This document shows, piece after piece, positions 16,188 to 24,688 of a stretch of 64,000 nucleotides of DNA (positions within the stretch are counted from its first letter, which is position 1; every line of letters starts with the position of its first letter). Origin of the DNA: Gallionella sp. Lineage in GTDB: Bacteria > Pseudomonadota > Gammaproteobacteria > Burkholderiales > Gallionellaceae. Under the pieces are notes generated by a model. That model worked only from the letters and a program-made list of their open reading frames with translations. It did not search any database and had not been told where the DNA came from. The DNA lies in the NCBI GenBank assembly GCA_028710525.1, contig JAQTTY010000001.1, forward strand, positions 371,143 through 435,142. Direction: 5' to 3'. Both the position numbers and the translations under genes were made by a program.

Positions 16188-18131
16188 TTATCGCGCCTTG
16201 CGAGCTTTAAAGCGGGCGACGCTGCGTATGAAGGCCTGCACACTTTGCTTATCGCCGGGCACCACACCGTAGCGCAGTTGCACATAACGTTGCGCGATGT
16301 CTTGTAACTCGGATGCCAGCGCTGGACGTAGTGAGCCCACGCGTTGGGCATAGTCCAACGCACCTTCATGCGCCGCGCGCGGCAGTCCGACTTTGGTCAT
16401 GCGTTTACATAGTCTTAGCCATGCGGCGTGGACGCGGTCTGGGTCGCGCTTAAATAAATGGCGGAACATCAACGCAGCTAGCACGGCGAGTATCACGGCC
16501 AATCCCAACATGAGATTACGAGCCATTCTCTGCCAGCTTACGTCCTCCATGCCCAATCGTGTCAGTAGGGCGAACTGGCGCTCTGGGTCATAGCCCAGTA
16601 CCCACATGTTCCAAGAGTTAGATAGTGCATCGATATTGAGGCGCAGCTTGCTTAGCCAAGCTGGAGGATTGCGTGCCATAAACGACAGGGCAGTGTTGTC
16701 TTTCAATGCCGATGCCAGATTCCGCTCCACTCGTTCTGGGGCGATAGCTGCAGTGGGGTCCACTCTCACCCAGCCAAGGCCAGCTATCCAAACCTCGGCC
16801 CAAGCATGTGCATCGGATTGACGCACGATGTAGTAGTTGCCAAAGGCATTGAATTCACCACCTTGGTAACCGGTCACCACCCTTGATGGGACACCAGCTG
16901 CGCGCATCAGATAGACGAAAGCCGAAGCATAGTGTTCGCAGAAGCCTTGGCGAGTGTCGAACAAGAACTCATCTACCCCATCTCGCCCCAACAGCGGTGG
17001 CTCGAGCGTGTAGCTGAATTTCTCCTGATTGAAATAGCGCAATGCGTTCTTGACCAGTTCAGCGGGATCACTTTGTTGCACGCGCCACATCTGGGCCAGT
17101 GCCAGAGTGCGAGGGTTGAGACGTGGAGGTAATTGCAGACCACGCTGCAATTGCGCGGGTGTCTCTTCGGCATTGGCGTGATAGCGCAAGGTGGAGCTCA
17201 TCTGGTAACGCATCCGTGCGTTTACAGGTGCGTTGTTGAGCAGCTGAAAATCAGTGTTAAGCCGAGTGTTGGCGGGCAAGGTCGCGGGCATGTCCAAGGC
17301 ATAGAGCCAGCGTTTGTTATGCGGCTCCAGCACCACGCTGTACTCAAAGGGAACTGAGGCCTCGGTGAACTGCGGTGCATATTGGTAGCCAGCGGTCCCG
17401 CGTGTCCAGGTGCGCCCGTCGTATTGCCACAACACTGGGCCGCGCCAATACATCTGATCGCGCGCGGGGGCGGAGGTCGCATAAGTGACGCGGAACGCCA
17501 CGGCTTCTGAGAGCGACAGCTTGCTCAAGCTGCCTGGTGACATCTCGTCACTCAGCCCACTGCTGTTGTAGGCATCCTGCGGCATTCCCCACAAGGGGCC
17601 TTGCACGCGTGGAAACAACACGAACAACACCAGCATCAGGGGCACGGATTGAATGAGCATAATAGAGGCGAGGCGCAGCTGGGAGCGCAAGCGTATGTTG
17701 GGGGCTTGGATACGCAACCAACTCGCGACGATCACGATCAGCGACAACAGCATCAGCAGCGCGGTGGGGATGCTTTGCGAGTAGAAAAAATTGGTGATGA
17801 TGATGAAGCAGGACAGATAGATGATCGCCATCGCATCACGCGAGCTGCGTAGCTCCAGCAATTTCAGCGTGGCCAGCATCATCAGTAAAGTCACACCTAC
17901 TTCACGTCCGAACAATGTGTGGTAGCTCTTGCCGATGACGGCCACGCCAACCAGTGTGATCAGCAGCAGCAACCAGCGTGGAGGCAGTGGGAGTGCACGA
18001 TAGTTGAGCAGGGTGCGCCAAGCCAACAACGCTGTGCACATGATACTTACCCACAATGGCAAGTGTTCCATGTGTGGCGCAAGTACCAGCAGGATACTAA
18101 GAATCAAGCTGTAGATGAGTGACTTATCCAT
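16188..18131 (-). CDS. TgpA-like transmembrane transglutaminase (DUF3488/transglutaminase-like)
   Basis: About 647 residues. Five to six N-terminal membrane helices (first 190 residues) are followed by a periplasmic transglutaminase-like domain. Its cysteine lies in QGFCEHYASAF, its histidine in SDAHAWAEVW and its aspartate in VRVDPTAA, so the triad is intact. One further helix (LMLGLAVILAVLAALMF) and a cytoplasmic tail end the protein. TgpA is an essential inner-membrane protein in Pseudomonas. It is the last gene of the moxR-DUF58-tgpA set. The ORF-track start is a TTG; the ATG four codons later is preferred, without a clear Shine-Dalgarno. Confidence 0.92.
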   Translation of the reverse strand: MDKSLIYSLILSILLVLAPHMEHLPLWVSIMCTALLAWRTLLNYRALPLPPRWLLLLITLVGVAVIGKSYHTLFGREVGVTLLMMLATLKLLELRSSRDAMAIIYLSCFIIITNFFYSQSIPTALLMLLSLIVIVASWLRIQAPNIRLRSQLRLASIMLIQSVPLMLVLFVLFPRVQGPLWGMPQDAYNSSGLSDEMSPGSLSKLSLSEAVAFRVTYATSAPARDQMYWRGPVLWQYDGRTWTRGTAGYQYAPQFTEASVPFEYSVVLEPHNKRWLYALDMPATLPANTRLNTDFQLLNNAPVNARMRYQMSSTLRYHANAEETPAQLQRGLQLPPRLNPRTLALAQMWRVQQSDPAELVKNALRYFNQEKFSYTLEPPLLGRDGVDEFLFDTRQGFCEHYASAFVYLMRAAGVPSRVVTGYQGGEFNAFGNYYIVRQSDAHAWAEVWIAGLGWVRVDPTAAIAPERVERNLASALKDNTALSFMARNPPAWLSKLRLNIDALSNSWNMWVLGYDPERQFALLTRLGMEDVSWQRMARNLMLGLAVILAVLAALMFRHLFKRDPDRVHAAWLRLCKRMTKVGLPRAAHEGALDYAQRVGSLRPALASELQDIAQRYVQLRYGVVPGDKQSVQAFIRSVARFKARKAR

Positions 18132-18165
18132 GTGCAAGGCCAAGATTTATGCCCACGAAAAACAG

Positions 18166-18196
18166 GAAAGATACGAACGAATATTTCGTATCTTTC
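18166..18196 (-). terminator. 12-bp perfect hairpin between DUF58 gene and tgpA
   Basis: GAAAGATACGAA (18166-18177) and TTCGTATCTTTC (18185-18196) pair perfectly around a seven-base loop. On the minus strand CTGTTTTTCG follows. It looks like a terminator or attenuator between the DUF58 gene and tgpA, although the three genes usually form one operon. Confidence 0.65.
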
Positions 18197-18218
18197 GCGA
18201 ATAAAAAGGTTCTTTGTT

Positions 18219-19184
18219 TCATGCCTTAATCAAACCATATAAGGCCAAGCGGCGTAGGCATTCGGCTTTATGAGCTGTGCTGTTTTGCGGTGCAAGTTCA
18301 CCGTCAGGTAGACGCAAGCCGTAGCGCATCCCCTGTGCATCGGCATCCAGTACCCAACGTGTCAACACTTCCAATTTAGCTTCCATGCCTTGCTCGCCTA
18401 TCGCTGCCCAGTCCAGCCACAGATCTTGGCCCATTGGGGTGGAGAATTGCTTGACCTGCAAGCCTTGTTCGCGCGCCAGCGCTTTCCAAGCAATGCGGGG
18501 TAAGGCATCGCCAGCAACATAGTTGCGCAGCCCAGCAAAATCGTCGTCCCCTGATGCTGAGAGTTTGCCTGAGCCATCTGGAGATACTGATAAAGGTAAA
18601 GGTTGAGTAGGGGCGGGACGCGGATAGACCAGTGCGAGTACGTCGAAGTGGATATAGGTCCACGCGTGGAACATACCCAGTGGGAACTCGCTGTAAATCG
18701 TAAGACGATCGCTATCCAACCAGCCGCGACGAGTGGCTGGGATATCTAAATGCACCGGTGTCGCACTCTGTGCGGCGAGGTCGAATACGGTGCGATGGCC
18801 GGCATCGTCATGCAGATGGATCTGATACCGAGCCAGCGCGCTGGGATTGTCAAAATGGAATACGAAGCGTGCAGATTCTCCGGCGAACACCGGTGCGACA
18901 TGGCCCGCATGTATCTGCAAATGCGCTAGATTGCGGAAGGCATAAAGCAAAGACAGAAGCGCCATCATCGCAAGCAGAAAGGTCAGCACATAACCCAAAC
19001 TGAGGTTGTAATTGATGTCGCCTAATAGCATCACTACCAGCACGACTGCGAACATCAAGCCCTGTCGTGAGGGCAGGATGTAGACGCGGCGCTGGTTGAG
19101 CACCACCGTCCCCGTTTCTACGGTGCGGCGAAACGCCCAGTTACGGAAGGCTTGATGTGGTCTGGAGATCGATTTGGCGGCCAT
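18219..19184 (-). CDS. DUF58 domain protein
   Basis: 321 residues with two adjacent hydrophobic segments near 35-80 (LMFAVVLVVMLLGDINYN, VLTFLLAMMALLSLLYAF). The rest carries the DUF58 signature DDFAGLRNYVAGDALPRIAW followed by QVKQF, an incomplete vWA-like fold. The family is nearly always encoded beside a MoxR ATPase, as here, and is thought to be a chaperone target or adaptor at the membrane. ATG at 19184 gives MAAKSISRPHQ. The 145-base gap to moxR shows nothing recognisable. Confidence 0.9.
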   Translation of the reverse strand: MAAKSISRPHQAFRNWAFRRTVETGTVVLNQRRVYILPSRQGLMFAVVLVVMLLGDINYNLSLGYVLTFLLAMMALLSLLYAFRNLAHLQIHAGHVAPVFAGESARFVFHFDNPSALARYQIHLHDDAGHRTVFDLAAQSATPVHLDIPATRRGWLDSDRLTIYSEFPLGMFHAWTYIHFDVLALVYPRPAPTQPLPLSVSPDGSGKLSASGDDDFAGLRNYVAGDALPRIAWKALAREQGLQVKQFSTPMGQDLWLDWAAIGEQGMEAKLEVLTRWVLDADAQGMRYGLRLPDGELAPQNSTAHKAECLRRLALYGLIKA

Positions 19185-19329
19185 GTTCTATGTTAAACCA
19201 CACACAGTGTAAGTCAGTCGGACTAGTTCAGACTTTTTTATAGAAGCTCTGCAAGATTGTGCAGTGTAGCCATACATGCACAGTCTTCATTAAGTTTCCG
19301 TTGGCAAACGAAGTGACGGGAGCAAGGTG

Positions 19330-20247
19330 TTAGGGGATGGCTACGGCTGTGATTAACTCACGTGCAAGTGTGTCGTCATGGGAAGGTTGGCTGTCTTGGG
19401 TCTTCTGCAATCTGTGGCTAGCGACGCCGGGCAACACCGCCTGCACGTCTTCAGGAATGACTGCGTCGCGACCGTCTAATAAAGCCCAAGCACGAGCTGC
19501 GGCGAGTAGGGCAAGTCCGGCGCGTGGTGAGAGACCGTGCTCATAGTTGGCCGACTCACGAGTATGTTTGAGTATGGCTTGTACGTAATCGAGCAGAGGC
19601 TCAGAGACATAGACTTCCTGTACGCGCTTTTGCAATGCCAGCAACTCTGAGAGTTCCATCTGTGGGCGGAGTCGCGCCACCAGTTCGCGTCTATCTACAC
19701 CAGACAAAAGTCCGCGTTCCGCCTGAGCATCGGGATAGCCAAGTTGGATGCGCATCAAAAAGCGATCCAGCTGCGATTCGGGCAAAGGGAAGGTGCCGAT
19801 CTGGTGCGAGGGATTCTGCGTGGCGATGACGAAGAACGGCACGGGTAGGGCGCGCGTTACACCCTCTATGGTCACCTGTTGCTCTTCCATCGCTTCTAGT
19901 AAGGCGCTCTGTGCTTTCGGTGTGGCGCGGTTCACTTCGTCGGCAAGGATCATCTGCGCGAAGATGGGGCCGGGGTGGAACTTGAAATCCGCCGTGTCAC
20001 GTTGGTAGACCGACACGCCCAGTATGTCGGCGGGCAAGAGGTCGCTGGTGAATTGGATACGCTGGAACTGCAACCCTAAGCTACGCGCCAGCACATGCGC
20101 CAGCGTGGTTTTGCCCACGCCAGGCAGATCTTCGATGAGCAGATGCCCGCGCGCCAGCAGGCAAGCCAAGGCATAACGTATCTGCATGGGCTTGCCGACG
20201 ATGACTTGTTCGGTCTGCTGGATGACTCTGTGGAGTGGTTGGCTCAT
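19330..20247 (-). CDS. MoxR-family AAA+ ATPase
   Basis: About 305 residues. Walker A is GVGKTTLAH near residue 50, Walker B is MILADEVNRATPKAQ near 110, sensor I lies in ATQNPSHQIGTFPLPE, and DRFLMRI follows. MoxR ATPases assist assembly or activation of partner complexes; the partners are probably the DUF58 and TgpA proteins downstream. The ORF track starts 20 codons further up in a repeat-like spacer; the ATG at 20247 (MSQPLHRVIQQTEQ) matches the family. Confidence 0.94.
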   Translation of the reverse strand: MSQPLHRVIQQTEQVIVGKPMQIRYALACLLARGHLLIEDLPGVGKTTLAHVLARSLGLQFQRIQFTSDLLPADILGVSVYQRDTADFKFHPGPIFAQMILADEVNRATPKAQSALLEAMEEQQVTIEGVTRALPVPFFVIATQNPSHQIGTFPLPESQLDRFLMRIQLGYPDAQAERGLLSGVDRRELVARLRPQMELSELLALQKRVQEVYVSEPLLDYVQAILKHTRESANYEHGLSPRAGLALLAAARAWALLDGRDAVIPEDVQAVLPGVASHRLQKTQDSQPSHDDTLARELITAVAIP

Positions 20248-20330
20248 GGTTTGGAAATGGTGAGTGGGTAGTGGGAATGGTGAGTCGGAGTGCGGTGGTT
20301 TTCCCATTTACCACTCACCACTTTGTGTTG
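20248..20330. repeat. Simple GGTGAGTGG-type repeats upstream of moxR
   Basis: The spacer has two near-copies of AATGGTGAGT and one inverted copy (GGTGAGTGG at 20259-20267 against CCACTCACC at 20311-20319). It resembles an expanded or eroded simple repeat and could form a hairpin in the moxR leader. No gene is supported. Confidence 0.4.
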
Positions 20331-20699
20331 TTACAGCATGATGGCCGCGACCACCTTGCGATCTTCGGCGACTAGGATGTTGTAGGTGCGGCAGGCTGCT
20401 GGCGTGTCCATGAACTCTACACCTATTCCCAGATCGGTCAGGGCGCGATACAGGCGCGGATGAGCGAAACGCTGTTGGGTACCTGTGCCTATCAGTACTA
20501 CATCGGGCTTGAAGGGCAGAAAATACTTGAAATGGCTCTCGTCCAGTGCGTCGAAATCCGCTACCAGCCAGTCTTCGCGTACTTCTTGAGCATCCACCAC
20601 GATGTTGTGGTCATAGGGAACACGATTGACCATCACATGGTCTGCGTCGTGCGCGGTAAACATCTTGGTTTCACCCAGATTGGCTTGGTGTAGTTTCAA
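20331..20699 (-). CDS. Mth938-like (DUF498/NDUFAF3-type) protein
   Basis: 122 residues with the family pattern VLIGTGTQQRFAHPRLYRAL and a C-terminal VEFMDTPAACRTYNIL segment. The mitochondrial relative NDUFAF3 assists complex I assembly; bacterial members are uncharacterised. It is divergent from alaA, an arrangement I associate with betaproteobacteria. Start is ATG at 20699. Confidence 0.85.
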   Translation of the reverse strand: MKLHQANLGETKMFTAHDADHVMVNRVPYDHNIVVDAQEVREDWLVADFDALDESHFKYFLPFKPDVVLIGTGTQQRFAHPRLYRALTDLGIGVEFMDTPAACRTYNILVAEDRKVVAAIML

Positions 20700-20754
20700 A
20701 ACAGTGTCTCCATTTGCTGTGTCACGGTTGCACAGGTAAAATCGCGCCCTTTCG

Positions 20755-20791
20755 CATGAAACAAGAAGAAGTGTAGCAACTATGTTTCATG
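20755..20791. promoter_or_regulatory. Inverted repeat upstream of alaA
   Basis: CATGAAAC (20755-20762) and GTTTCATG (20784-20791) are exact inverted arms 21 bases apart between the Mth938-like gene and the likely alaA start. They could be operator half-sites or a leader hairpin. The ORF-track start of alaA lies inside the second arm, which argues for the later GTG start. Confidence 0.3.
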
Positions 20792-20838
20792 GGAAGGCCC
20801 ATTGCGGGCTCACTAAATTCAAATCGGATTCTAACATC

Positions 20839-22068
20839 GTGAAACCCATACTGAAATCGACCAAGCTTTCCAACGTGTGCTACGACATTCGCGGCCCAGT
20901 GATGGAGCGCGCCAAGCAGATGGAAGAAGAAGGCCAGCGCATCATCAAGCTGAACATCGGTAACCTTGCCCCGTTCGGCTTCGAAGCACCCGAAGAAGTG
21001 CAGCAGGACGTGATCCTGAATCTGCCCAATTCCTCCGGCTATTCCGACTCCAAGGGCATGTTCGCGGCGCGTAAAGCCATCATGCATTACTGCCAGTCTA
21101 AGAAGATCATGGGCGTGGGGCTGGATGATATCTATATCGGTAACGGCGCGTCCGAGCTGATCGTGATGGCGATGCAGGGTTTGCTCAACACTGGCGACGA
21201 AGTGCTGGTGCCCGCACCGGACTATCCGTTGTGGACGGCTGCAGTGACGTTGGCGGGCGGTACGCCCAAGCATTACTTGTGCGACGAGGATAACGGGTGG
21301 AATCCGAATCTGGCGGATATGAGAGCCAAAATCACGCCGAATACGCGCGCCATCGTGGTCATCAACCCGAACAATCCAACTGGCGCTTTGTATTCCAACG
21401 AAGTGTTGTTGGAGATTATCCAGATCGCTCGTGAGCACCAACTCATCATCTTCGCTGACGAGATCTACGACAAAGTGTTGTACGACGGTGCGGTGCACAC
21501 TTCTATGGCGGCGCTGGCAGATGATGTGCTGTTCGTGACTATGAACGGCTTGTCTAAGAACTATAGGGCATGCGGTTATCGCGCTGGTTGGATGGTGGTG
21601 TCCGGCCTGAAGAAACATGCGCAGGATTACATCAACGGTCTGACCATCTTGGCTTCGATGCGCTTGTGCTCGAATGTGCCAGGACAGTTCGCCATCCAGA
21701 CCGCACTGGGTGGTTACCAGAGCATCAATGATCTGGTCGCACCCGGTGGCCGTCTCTGTCGTCAACGTGACCTTGCTTACGATTTGCTCACCGCGATACC
21801 CGGTGTGACGTGTGTAAAGCCTAAGGCAGCGCTCTATCTGTTCCCGCGCTTGGACCCGAAGGTATACCCAATCGAGAATGATCAGCAGTTCATCTTGGAA
21901 TTACTGGAAGCCGAAAAGGTATTGGTGGTGCAGGGCAGCGGTTTCAATTGGAAGTCACCAGACCATATCCGTGTGGTGTTCCTGCCCAACACGGACGATC
22001 TGATCGACGCTATCGGACGTATTGCGCGTTTCCTAGAGCATTACCGCAAGAAGTTCGGCACGAATTAA
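20839..22068 (+). CDS. alaA: Alanine-synthesising aminotransferase AlaA
   Basis: PLP-dependent class I aminotransferase making alanine from pyruvate and glutamate. The N-terminus from the GTG at 20839 (KPILKSTKLSNVCYDIRGPV) aligns with E. coli AlaA, whereas the ORF-track start adds 19 unrelated residues. The nucleotide-like signature INPNNPTGALYS, the FADEIYDKVLYD loop and the PLP lysine in NGLSKNYRACGYR are present. About 409 residues is normal. It precedes hom on the same strand with an 82-base gap, the usual alaA-hom-thrC order. Confidence 0.93.
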   Translation: MKPILKSTKLSNVCYDIRGPVMERAKQMEEEGQRIIKLNIGNLAPFGFEAPEEVQQDVILNLPNSSGYSDSKGMFAARKAIMHYCQSKKIMGVGLDDIYIGNGASELIVMAMQGLLNTGDEVLVPAPDYPLWTAAVTLAGGTPKHYLCDEDNGWNPNLADMRAKITPNTRAIVVINPNNPTGALYSNEVLLEIIQIAREHQLIIFADEIYDKVLYDGAVHTSMAALADDVLFVTMNGLSKNYRACGYRAGWMVVSGLKKHAQDYINGLTILASMRLCSNVPGQFAIQTALGGYQSINDLVAPGGRLCRQRDLAYDLLTAIPGVTCVKPKAALYLFPRLDPKVYPIENDQQFILELLEAEKVLVVQGSGFNWKSPDHIRVVFLPNTDDLIDAIGRIARFLEHYRKKFGTN

Positions 22069-22150
22069 TCGCGTGAGCAGGGATGGGTAAATACTTAAGC
22101 TCATCCCATCGCTGCATTGCACCTTACATCTTTAACCTTGAACAGAAGAA

Positions 22151-23476
22151 ATGACTATGAACGCTAAGCCCATCAACGTAGGACTCCTCGGTATCGGCAC
22201 AGTCGGCGGCGGCACATTCACCGTATTGCAGCGTAACGCTGAAGAGATCGCGCGCCGCGCCGGCCGTCCCATACGCATCACCGTGGTGGCGGATCGCAAC
22301 GTCGAGTTGGCGAAAAAGGTCACGGGTGGTACTTGTCGTGTGACCGACGATGCGTTTGCCGTTGTCGCAGATCCTGAAGTGGATATCGTCGTCGAACTGA
22401 TCGGCGGCTACGGCGTGGCCAAAGAGCTGGTGCTCAAAGCGATTGCCAATGGCAAGCATGTGGTCACCGCAAACAAAGCGTTGTTGGCCACACATGGCAA
22501 CGAGATCTTCAAAGCCGCGCAGGACAAGGGCGTGATGGTCGCGTTCGAAGCGGCGGTGGCGGGCGGTATCCCCATCATCAAGGCGGTACGTGAAGGCCTG
22601 ACCGCCAACCGTATCGAGTGGATCGCCGGCATCATCAATGGCACCACCAACTTCATCTTGTCCGAGATGCGCGACAAGGGCTTGAGTTTCGACACCGTAC
22701 TCAAAGAAGCGCAGCGTCTGGGTTACGCAGAAGCTGATCCAACCTTCGATATCGAAGGCGTGGACGCGGCACACAAAATCACCTTGCTCGCCTCGCTGGC
22801 GTTCGGCATTCCTGTGCAGTTCGACAAAGCGCATATCGAAGGCATCTCCAAGCTCGACGCCATCGACATCAAATATGCCGAGCAATTGGGCTACCGCATC
22901 AAACTGTTGGGCATCGCCAAGCGCACAGCCGAAGGTGTGGAGCTGCGCGTGCATCCGACTTTGATTCCGAGCAAACGTCTGATCGCCAATGTGGAAGGTG
23001 CGATGAATGCGGTGCTGGTGCAGGGCGACGCAGTGGGGGCGACCTTGTATTACGGCAAGGGCGCTGGTGCTGAGCCGACTGCCAGCGCGGTGATCGCCGA
23101 CTTGGTGGACGTGACGCGCATGCACACTGCCGACCCGCTCAATCGCGTGCCGCATCTGGCCTTCCAACCAAACGCCATGGCCGACCTGAAGATGCTGCCT
23201 ATCAGTGAGGTGCAGACCAGCTACTACCTGCGTCTGCGCGTGCAAGACAAACCCGGTGTGCTGGCCGACATCACGCGTATCCTGGCGGATGAACAAATCT
23301 CTATCGATGCCGTCATCCAGAAAGAACCGGGCGAAGGTGAAGACCAAGCCGATCTGATTATGCTCACCCACCTGACCCGTGAGAAACGCATCGATGCCGC
23401 GATTGCGAAAATTGAAGCATTGGGCGTGGTGGCGGGTAAGGTCACCAAGCTGCGGATGGAAGAGCTTGGGAAATAA
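22151..23476 (+). CDS. hom: Homoserine dehydrogenase
   Basis: Reduces aspartate semialdehyde to homoserine for threonine and methionine. The NAD(P) site is GLLGIGTVGGGTF at the N-terminus. The catalytic region carries IINGTTNFILSEM and EADPTFDIEGVDAAHKI. A C-terminal ACT domain (about 350-441; LRVQDKPGVLADITRIL) implies threonine feedback. AGAAG precedes ATG. Normally followed directly by thrC; here an ATPase/DUF4276 pair intervenes. Confidence 0.96.
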   Translation: MTMNAKPINVGLLGIGTVGGGTFTVLQRNAEEIARRAGRPIRITVVADRNVELAKKVTGGTCRVTDDAFAVVADPEVDIVVELIGGYGVAKELVLKAIANGKHVVTANKALLATHGNEIFKAAQDKGVMVAFEAAVAGGIPIIKAVREGLTANRIEWIAGIINGTTNFILSEMRDKGLSFDTVLKEAQRLGYAEADPTFDIEGVDAAHKITLLASLAFGIPVQFDKAHIEGISKLDAIDIKYAEQLGYRIKLLGIAKRTAEGVELRVHPTLIPSKRLIANVEGAMNAVLVQGDAVGATLYYGKGAGAEPTASAVIADLVDVTRMHTADPLNRVPHLAFQPNAMADLKMLPISEVQTSYYLRLRVQDKPGVLADITRILADEQISIDAVIQKEPGEGEDQADLIMLTHLTREKRIDAAIAKIEALGVVAGKVTKLRMEELGK

Positions 23477-23477
23477 A

Positions 23478-23591
23478 TTGATAATCTGCGAAGTGGTTGA
23501 ATACGGAACAAATAGTCAGCGTACTGCTAGAAACAGGCGTAATTTTAAGTGGCGCATTGAAGATGTTTACTACACAGGTATCCGTCAATGA
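23478..23591 (+). CDS. Possible 37-residue ORF between hom and the ATPase gene
   Basis: A frame from a TTG one base after hom's stop reads IICEVVEYGTNSQRT and on to YYTGIRQ, stopping at TGA 23589-23591. The stop overlaps the ATPase ATG (ATGA), the typical arrangement of coupled genes. A weak GGGA lies upstream of the TTG. It may be a leader peptide, the remnant of a larger gene, or chance. No family recognised. Confidence 0.25.
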   Translation: MIICEVVEYGTNSQRTARNRRNFKWRIEDVYYTGIRQ

Positions 23592-24688
23592 TTAAGAAAG
23601 TTTCCGATTGGAATCAGCTCTCCAGATTTGTGTTGCGAGGCTATAAATCTATAGCCGAGTGTGATATTGAACTTGGAAAACTGAACGTTCTGATTGGAGC
23701 TAACGGTGCAGGAAAATCCAATTTCATCGGTTTCTTTCGCTTGATTAATCGCATTCTGGATAATCAGCTTCAAGCATCTGTTGGAGATGCGGGCGGGCCG
23801 GATGCGCTACTGCATTTTGGCCGAAAAAAAACCGAAGAACTGCATGCGGAGATGTATTTCGGGCATAACGGCTACCAGTTTACGCTCAAGCCAACGCAAG
23901 ACAATCGCATGATGTTTGCGCATGAGGCTCTCTGGTGGGAGCAGCATGGGGATTGGCGTCCACATTCCGGTCATTTCGAGACCTACGTGGAAGAACAAAA
24001 AAAGAAAACCAAAATTTACGAATATGTAGTCCCCGCCATGCGTCGCTGGCGACTCTATCATTTCCATGACACAGGCCGTAGTGCTCTGGTCAAGCAGGTT
24101 CATGGCATCAATGACAATGAATATCTGCGCGATGATGCGCGTAACCTCGCGGCCTTCCTGTATCGCCTGAAGAATCATCACGAGGCTCATTACAAGCGCA
24201 TTGTCAAAGCCATTCAGTTAGTGGCGCCGTTCTTCGGCGACTTCCATCTGCGCCCCACTCTGGATAATTTGGAAAAAATCCAGCTTGAATGGACCGAGGC
24301 GGGGCAAGACATTCCGTTTACTGCTAGCGCTTTATCAGATGGGACTTTGCGTTTTATTTGCCTCGCTACGGTGTTGTTGCAACCTAATGAGTTTATGCCC
24401 GCCACCATTCTTATCGATGAGCCGGAATTGGGACTGCATCCCTTTGCAATTGCTGCTCTGGGTGGATTGATGAAATCTGCAGCTGGTAATCATCAGCTTA
24501 TCGTTTCTACCCAGTCTGTCGAGCTGGTCAATGAATTTGATGCTGACAATCTCGTTGTGGTCGACAAGCAAGGTGGTGCTTCAACCTTTAAACGCCTGAA
24601 TGGTGAGGAGTTGGCTGAATGGCTGGGCGACTACAGTCTAGGTGAATTGTGGAAGAAGAATCTGCTGGGCGGGAGGCCGACGCGATGA
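23588..24688 (+). CDS. AAA-family (RecF/OLD-like, ABC-type) ATPase, candidate defence gene
   Basis: 366 residues of an SMC/RecF-like ATPase. The N-terminal strand FVLRGYKSIAECDIELGKL leads to Walker A GANGAGKSN (37-45). A helical insert spans about 95-230. Then come an ABC signature-like SALSDGTLRF (about 245), Walker B TILIDEPELGLHP (near 272-284) and the switch QLIVSTQS. It lacks a C-terminal Toprim domain, which OLD nucleases have. The partner DUF4276 gene overlaps its stop by four bases and may supply the effector. This layout is known from anti-phage modules. Sited between hom and thrC, with somewhat lower GC than both; transfer is inferred. Confidence 0.85.
   Translation: MIKKVSDWNQLSRFVLRGYKSIAECDIELGKLNVLIGANGAGKSNFIGFFRLINRILDNQLQASVGDAGGPDALLHFGRKKTEELHAEMYFGHNGYQFTLKPTQDNRMMFAHEALWWEQHGDWRPHSGHFETYVEEQKKKTKIYEYVVPAMRRWRLYHFHDTGRSALVKQVHGINDNEYLRDDARNLAAFLYRLKNHHEAHYKRIVKAIQLVAPFFGDFHLRPTLDNLEKIQLEWTEAGQDIPFTASALSDGTLRFICLATVLLQPNEFMPATILIDEPELGLHPFAIAALGGLMKSAAGNHQLIVSTQSVELVNEFDADNLVVVDKQGGASTFKRLNGEELAEWLGDYSLGELWKKNLLGGRPTR

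Noticed and set aside
20722-21765. 347-residue ORF antisense to alaA
   Set aside because: Shadow of alaA; His/Gln-rich with no motif.
22124-23371. 415-residue ORF antisense to hom
   Set aside because: Shadow of hom caused by its codon bias; no domain, and composition is atypical.
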